9,012 nt of DNA from Alphaproteobacteria bacterium. Lineage in GTDB: Bacteria > Pseudomonadota > Alphaproteobacteria > BOG-932 > Roseiterribacteraceae. The DNA lies in contig CAJCJC010000259.1 of assembly GCA_903970575.1 (NCBI GenBank), forward strand, positions 1 through 9,012. Direction: 5' to 3'. Position numbers and translations under genes: made by a program. Within the stretch, counting starts at the first letter, position 1, and each line of letters starts with the position of its first letter. The notes under the pieces are model-generated. The model saw nothing but the letters and a program-made list of their open reading frames with translations, ran no database searches and was not told the DNA's origin. Positions 5,433 through 9,012 of the stretch are shown here, piece by piece.

Positions 5433-6836
5433 CTATTCGCCAGCCAAACGGTCCGCGCGGTCCTGCCCAGGAACCCCGAGCGATTTCAGCTTTCGGTGCA
5501 GCGCCGAGCGTTCCATGCCCACGAACGCGGCCGTGCGTGAAATATTTCCGCCAAAACGGTTGACCTGGGCCAATAGATATTCACGTTCGAACATCTCGCG
5601 GGCCTCGCGCAGCGGCAGGCTCATAATCTCCGCGCCGCGATCCCACTTGACCATTTCGGGGGCGATGGCCCCGATCTCCGACGGCAGCATCTCGGCCTTG
5701 ATCGATCCCCCCTGCTCGCCCTGATTCATGATCAGCAGCCAATCGACGACGTTGCGCAATTGGCGCACGTTACCGGGCCAGTCATAGGATTGCAGCGCCG
5801 CGATCGCATCGTCACCGAATTCCCGAGGGTGGATGCCGCCAACCTCGGACGCGCGCTGCATGAACTGGCGCGCCAATAAAGGTACATCCTCGCGACGCTC
5901 CGTCAGCGAGGGAATTCGGATCGGAACGACGTTTAGGCGATAGAATAAATCCTGCCGAAATCGTCCGGCTGACATCTCGACATTCAAATCCTTCGTCGTC
6001 GTCGCGATCACACGGACATCGACCTCTACCTTGGTCGTTCCACCTACCCGCTCGAATGTCTGCTCCTGGAGTGAGCGCACCATCTTGCCCTGGGTTTCCA
6101 AGGTCATGTCCCCGACCTCGTCCAGTAGCAGCGTGCCGCCATGGGCCTGCTCCATCACGCCAATTTTTCGGCTTCCGCCCTCCATGGCGTATTCGGTGCC
6201 GAACAGTTCGATCTCAAGCCGTTCGGGCCGGATAGACGCGCAATTTAGGATAATGAAGGGTCCTATCGCGCGTTTCGATCGGCCATGGATCAGCCGCGCG
6301 ACTGTCTCCTTGCCGCTACCCGGGGCGCCAGTGATCAATACGCGACTGCCGCTGGGCGACACTTTGTCGATTTCATGCCGGATACGCGCTATCGCCGGCG
6401 ACACGCCGATCAGCTCGGTCGATGTCCCCGCCCTTAGCCGTAATTCCTGATTTTCGCGCTTCAATCGCGCGGCTTCAAGCGCCCGATCGAGGATCAGCAA
6501 CAGACGATCCGCCTTGAACGGCTTCTCGATAAAATCATAAGCGCCGTTCTTGATCGCGCTGACCGCGGTCTCGATATTGCCGTGTCCGCTAATCATGACC
6601 ACGGGAACCGAGGGGTGATGCTTGCGGATTTCATCCAGAAGCTCCATCCCGTCCATCCGGCTTCCTTCCAGCCAGATATCGAGGATCACCAAGCTGGGCT
6701 GACGCGCCTTCAGCGCCGCCAGGGCCGCATCGCTGCTGCCCGCCTGCCTGGTTGTAAAGCCTTCGTCGCCGAGGATGCCGCCGATGAGAAGCCGGATATC
6801 GGCTTCATCATCGACGATCAGTATGTCACGCGCCAT
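5433..6836 (-). CDS. ntrX: NtrX response regulator (receiver, AAA+, Fis-type HTH)
   Basis: NtrX is the cytoplasmic partner of NtrY, controlling nitrogen, redox/respiratory and, in some species, envelope or cell-cycle genes. The 467-residue protein has a receiver domain with acidic Asp10/Glu11, phospho-acceptor Asp53, Ser83 and Lys105. Its AAA+ domain has Walker A GAPGSGKET (170-178), Walker B GGTLLLDE (233-240) and the RFRQDLFYRLNV segment (292-303). A Fis-like helix-turn-helix follows (about 416-454, GGNISRTAAFVGMERSALHRKL). The L1 loop after ELFGTE reads YAMEGGSRKIGVMEQ and has no GAFTGA, the motif that contacts sigma54. This is typical of alphaproteobacterial NtrX and distinguishes it from NtrC. 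It suggests action other than classic sigma54 activation. The ATG at 6836 overlaps the end of ntrY by 11 nt, so the pair is coupled. Confidence 0.97.
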   Translation of the reverse strand: MARDILIVDDEADIRLLIGGILGDEGFTTRQAGSSDAALAALKARQPSLVILDIWLEGSRMDGMELLDEIRKHHPSVPVVMISGHGNIETAVSAIKNGAYDFIEKPFKADRLLLILDRALEAARLKRENQELRLRAGTSTELIGVSPAIARIRHEIDKVSPSGSRVLITGAPGSGKETVARLIHGRSKRAIGPFIILNCASIRPERLEIELFGTEYAMEGGSRKIGVMEQAHGGTLLLDEVGDMTLETQGKMVRSLQEQTFERVGGTTKVEVDVRVIATTTKDLNVEMSAGRFRQDLFYRLNVVPIRIPSLTERREDVPLLARQFMQRASEVGGIHPREFGDDAIAALQSYDWPGNVRQLRNVVDWLLIMNQGEQGGSIKAEMLPSEIGAIAPEMVKWDRGAEIMSLPLREAREMFEREYLLAQVNRFGGNISRTAAFVGMERSALHRKLKSLGVPGQDRADRLAGE

Positions 6837-9012
6837 ATCGGGATTGGATACTCTGTCGGGGCGGTCCCGCTTCCGTGGAAGCAGCCTGTTCTAAGGGTAT
6901 GGAAAGCACGACGCGAGCGCCGCCGCCTGGATTATCGTGCATCTCAAGGGACCCTGCATGATCTTCCATGATCTTCTTCACGATAGCCAGCCCTAAACCC
7001 GTTCCTTTGGCGCGCGTCGTTACATAAGGCTCGGTCAATCGGTCGCGTTCCGCCCGTGGCAAGCCCGGGCCATTATCCGAAACCGAGAAGATGGCGCGCT
7101 CGCCCTCGATGGCCAGCTTCACCTCGACCAACCCGCGAGGCAGCGCCTCGCCGTGGTCGGCTATTCTGCCGCCGATCGCGTCGATCGCGTTCTGAAGAAG
7201 GTTGGTAAGGGCCTGCGTGATCTGGCGTCCATCGCATTCGGCTATAACGGGGGCGCTTGGCTTTATCACCTCGAACCGGATATTCGTCCGCGCCTGGCGC
7301 TGGAGAAAAACAGCCTGGCCAACCAGATCGCTTAACGACTCCCGCCGCATCACCGCCTGCGGCATGCGGGCGAAGGCGGAAAACTCATCGACCATTCGGC
7401 CGATATCGCCAACCTGCCGCACGATTGTATCCGTGCACGCCACGAAGGTTTCCTTATCGCTGTGGATTTCCTTCAGATATTTGCGCTTCAAACGCTCGGC
7501 GGAAAGCTGGATGGGCGTCAATGGATTCTTAATCTCGTGCGCGATGCGCCGCGCCACGTCGGCCCAGGCCGCCTTACGCTGCGCCTGCAACAATTCGGTA
7601 ATGTCATCAAAGGTGGCCACATAGCCACGGACCTGCCTTCCCTGCTGTTCAGCGGCGATTCTGACAAGCAGCGTCCGGTGCGGAAGGCCGGCGCGCCTAA
7701 GATCGAACTGGGATTGGACCAACCGCGTTTGGTTCGGGCCAAGCTGTTCCAGAATGGACAGAATTTCAGGGAGAATTTCCGCCAGCGGCCGCCCCGCCAT
7801 CGATCCCGGCTCCAGTCCCAGGAACTCGGCGGCCGAGCGATTGGCGAGTGTGATCTGACCGTCGACGTCCAGACCGATGACCCCGGCTGACACCCCCGCG
7901 AGGACCGTCTCGGTGAATCGCCGGCGCTTGTCGAGCTGACGATTGGCCTCGACCAGATCGGAACGCTGACTGGCCAATTGACTTGTCATGCGATTGAAAG
8001 TGCGCGACAGAACCGAAAGCTCATCGGCGTCCTCGGGTTCGCTGACCCGCGTGCCGAGATCGCCAGAGCGCACTTTCTCGGCGGCCTCGATCAACTCGCT
8101 GACGGGCTGGACAAGCTGCCGCGCGAAATGGAGACCGAGCCAAACCGCAGCAAGCAGCAACAACAGCGCAACCACGACGAACATGAGCCAGACGCGAATC
8201 TGCCAATCCGATCGGGATTCCTCGGCTTGCGCATACTGCGCCGACGCCGCCCTGGCGATACTGATATGGGACAGAACCCGGGGATCGATGGAGCGCGCGA
8301 CATACAGATAAACGTCCGCGTTCAGCTTGACCAAGGCGGTCACTCGATCCTGCTGGTCGGACGTCCTGACCTGAACGTCCGAGCTGTTATTGGCGGCTTC
8401 GATGACATCCTCGGCGGGTTGGTCGAGCCCGAGCATGAAGCTGATGCCAGTCCCCTGCTTCAACGTTCCAAGGCCGTTGAACACCATGGCGTCCGATAGG
8501 TTGTGCTCCAGGGCCTGACGCTGCAGCTCTTCCTGGAATTCGATCGTGCCGATGGGAATTCGGCTCAGATTATTCGCGATCGCCAGAATGTCGCCTTTGA
8601 TCGCCTGTTTATGCTCCTCAAGATAGGCGGTGGCGACGGTGACGGATTCGTCGACCGCCGTATGAACGCGGTCACTGAACCAGGATTCGACGCCCAGATA
8701 GAAAAATCCAATTGAAAACAAGGCCATAATGATGGCGGGGATGACAGCCACACCGCTGAACCAGGCGACGAACTTTACATGAAGCCGCGCCCCGGCCGTA
8801 CCCTGCCTGCGCTGCACCCATAAGGCGACGATCCGGCGGGCAACGATCAGCACCAGCGCCAGGAATAGCACCAGATCGATATTGACGAGGACGTAGAGGG
8901 TATGAGGATCCGCGAAGGGCCCCTCGGCTGTCAGCGCCGCGTATGTCGCAGCTCCAGCCATTAGCGCGAGCGCGATAAGAGCCAGCGCGATCTTGTTGCC
9001 AAGCCCGATCCG
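6826..9012 (-). CDS. ntrY: NtrY membrane sensor histidine kinase (5' end outside window)
   Basis: NtrY autophosphorylates and passes phosphate to NtrX. The frame stays open to base 9012, and the residues upstream of ATG 8961 (GNKIALALIALALM) form a transmembrane segment typical of NtrY, so ATG 8961 is internal. Numbering from that Met, the visible order is as follows. Two further membrane segments lie at about 21-48 and 63-90, with an extracytoplasmic sensor region at about 91-254. A fourth membrane helix at about 255-278 leads into HAMP (about 279-333) and PAS (about 345-455). The HisKA domain has His475 in HEIKNPLTP (475-483). The HATPase domain has an N box around 587-594, DNGPG (629-633) and GTGLGLAIV (653-661). 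All catalytic boxes are intact. ntrB and ntrC often lie immediately upstream in relatives but are outside the window. Confidence 0.97.
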   Translation of the reverse strand, partial: RIGLGNKIALALIALALMAGAATYAALTAEGPFADPHTLYVLVNIDLVLFLALVLIVARRIVALWVQRRQGTAGARLHVKFVAWFSGVAVIPAIIMALFSIGFFYLGVESWFSDRVHTAVDESVTVATAYLEEHKQAIKGDILAIANNLSRIPIGTIEFQEELQRQALEHNLSDAMVFNGLGTLKQGTGISFMLGLDQPAEDVIEAANNSSDVQVRTSDQQDRVTALVKLNADVYLYVARSIDPRVLSHISIARAASAQYAQAEESRSDWQIRVWLMFVVVALLLLLAAVWLGLHFARQLVQPVSELIEAAEKVRSGDLGTRVSEPEDADELSVLSRTFNRMTSQLASQRSDLVEANRQLDKRRRFTETVLAGVSAGVIGLDVDGQITLANRSAAEFLGLEPGSMAGRPLAEILPEILSILEQLGPNQTRLVQSQFDLRRAGLPHRTLLVRIAAEQQGRQVRGYVATFDDITELLQAQRKAAWADVARRIAHEIKNPLTPIQLSAERLKRKYLKEIHSDKETFVACTDTIVRQVGDIGRMVDEFSAFARMPQAVMRRESLSDLVGQAVFLQRQARTNIRFEVIKPSAPVIAECDGRQITQALTNLLQNAIDAIGGRIADHGEALPRGLVEVKLAIEGERAIFSVSDNGPGLPRAERDRLTEPYVTTRAKGTGLGLAIVKKIMEDHAGSLEMHDNPGGGARVVLSIPLEQAASTEAGPPRQSIQSRYGA

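Noticed and set aside
7978..8499. A 173-codon plus-strand open frame opposite ntrY
   Set aside because: It lies entirely antisense to the sensor, HAMP and membrane regions of NtrY, whose sequence is clearly conserved. No motif is visible in its product.
1..9012. Mobile element, defence island, CRISPR or biosynthetic cluster
   Set aside because: Every gene is a recognised housekeeping or regulatory family with conserved linkage. No direct repeats, transposase, integrase or tRNA attachment site is visible.

Overview
The window looks like core chromosome of a GC-rich alphaproteobacterium. The gene order ntrY-ntrX-(D-amino-acid transaminase)-hfq-hflX is a familiar alphaproteobacterial arrangement, and I judge Rhodospirillales-like organisms most likely from recalled synteny. 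NtrY and NtrX themselves are alphaproteobacterial in type. I see no insertion sequence, integrase, phage gene, tRNA, rRNA, CRISPR array or toxin module. All eight genes appear intact, apart from two that are cut by the window edges.

Layout. Positions 1-1753 carry two plus-strand genes: the end of mazG (house-cleaning NTP pyrophosphohydrolase, 5' end outside the window) and coaA (type I pantothenate kinase), overlapping by 14 nt. Positions 1754-9012 carry six minus-strand genes. Read in transcription order they are ntrY (5' end outside the window), ntrX, a class IV D-amino-acid aminotransferase, hfq, hflX, and a 3-hydroxyisobutyrate dehydrogenase/tartronate semialdehyde reductase-type oxidoreductase. 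The two blocks converge with no spacer: the coaA stop TAG ends at 1753 and the oxidoreductase stop (TTA on the plus strand) starts at 1754.

The minus block falls into two probable transcription units. ntrY-ntrX-dat is tight (11-nt overlap, then a 9-nt gap). hfq-hflX-oxidoreductase is also tight (4-nt GTGA overlap, then about 13 nt). Between them is the only real intergenic region, 4211-4547. It has no convincing gene and probably holds the hfq promoter and leader. NtrY is a membrane sensor kinase and NtrX its response regulator, linked in this class to nitrogen/redox and envelope control. Hfq is the sRNA chaperone and HflX a ribosome-rescue GTPase. MazG and CoaA are housekeeping enzymes of nucleotide sanitation and coenzyme A synthesis.

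No undescribed system is evident. The points worth a second look are modest: the zero-gap convergent junction and its stem, the apparent local rearrangement of mazG, the empty interval before hfq, NtrX without a GAFTGA loop, and a (GC)8 tract inside the oxidoreductase gene.
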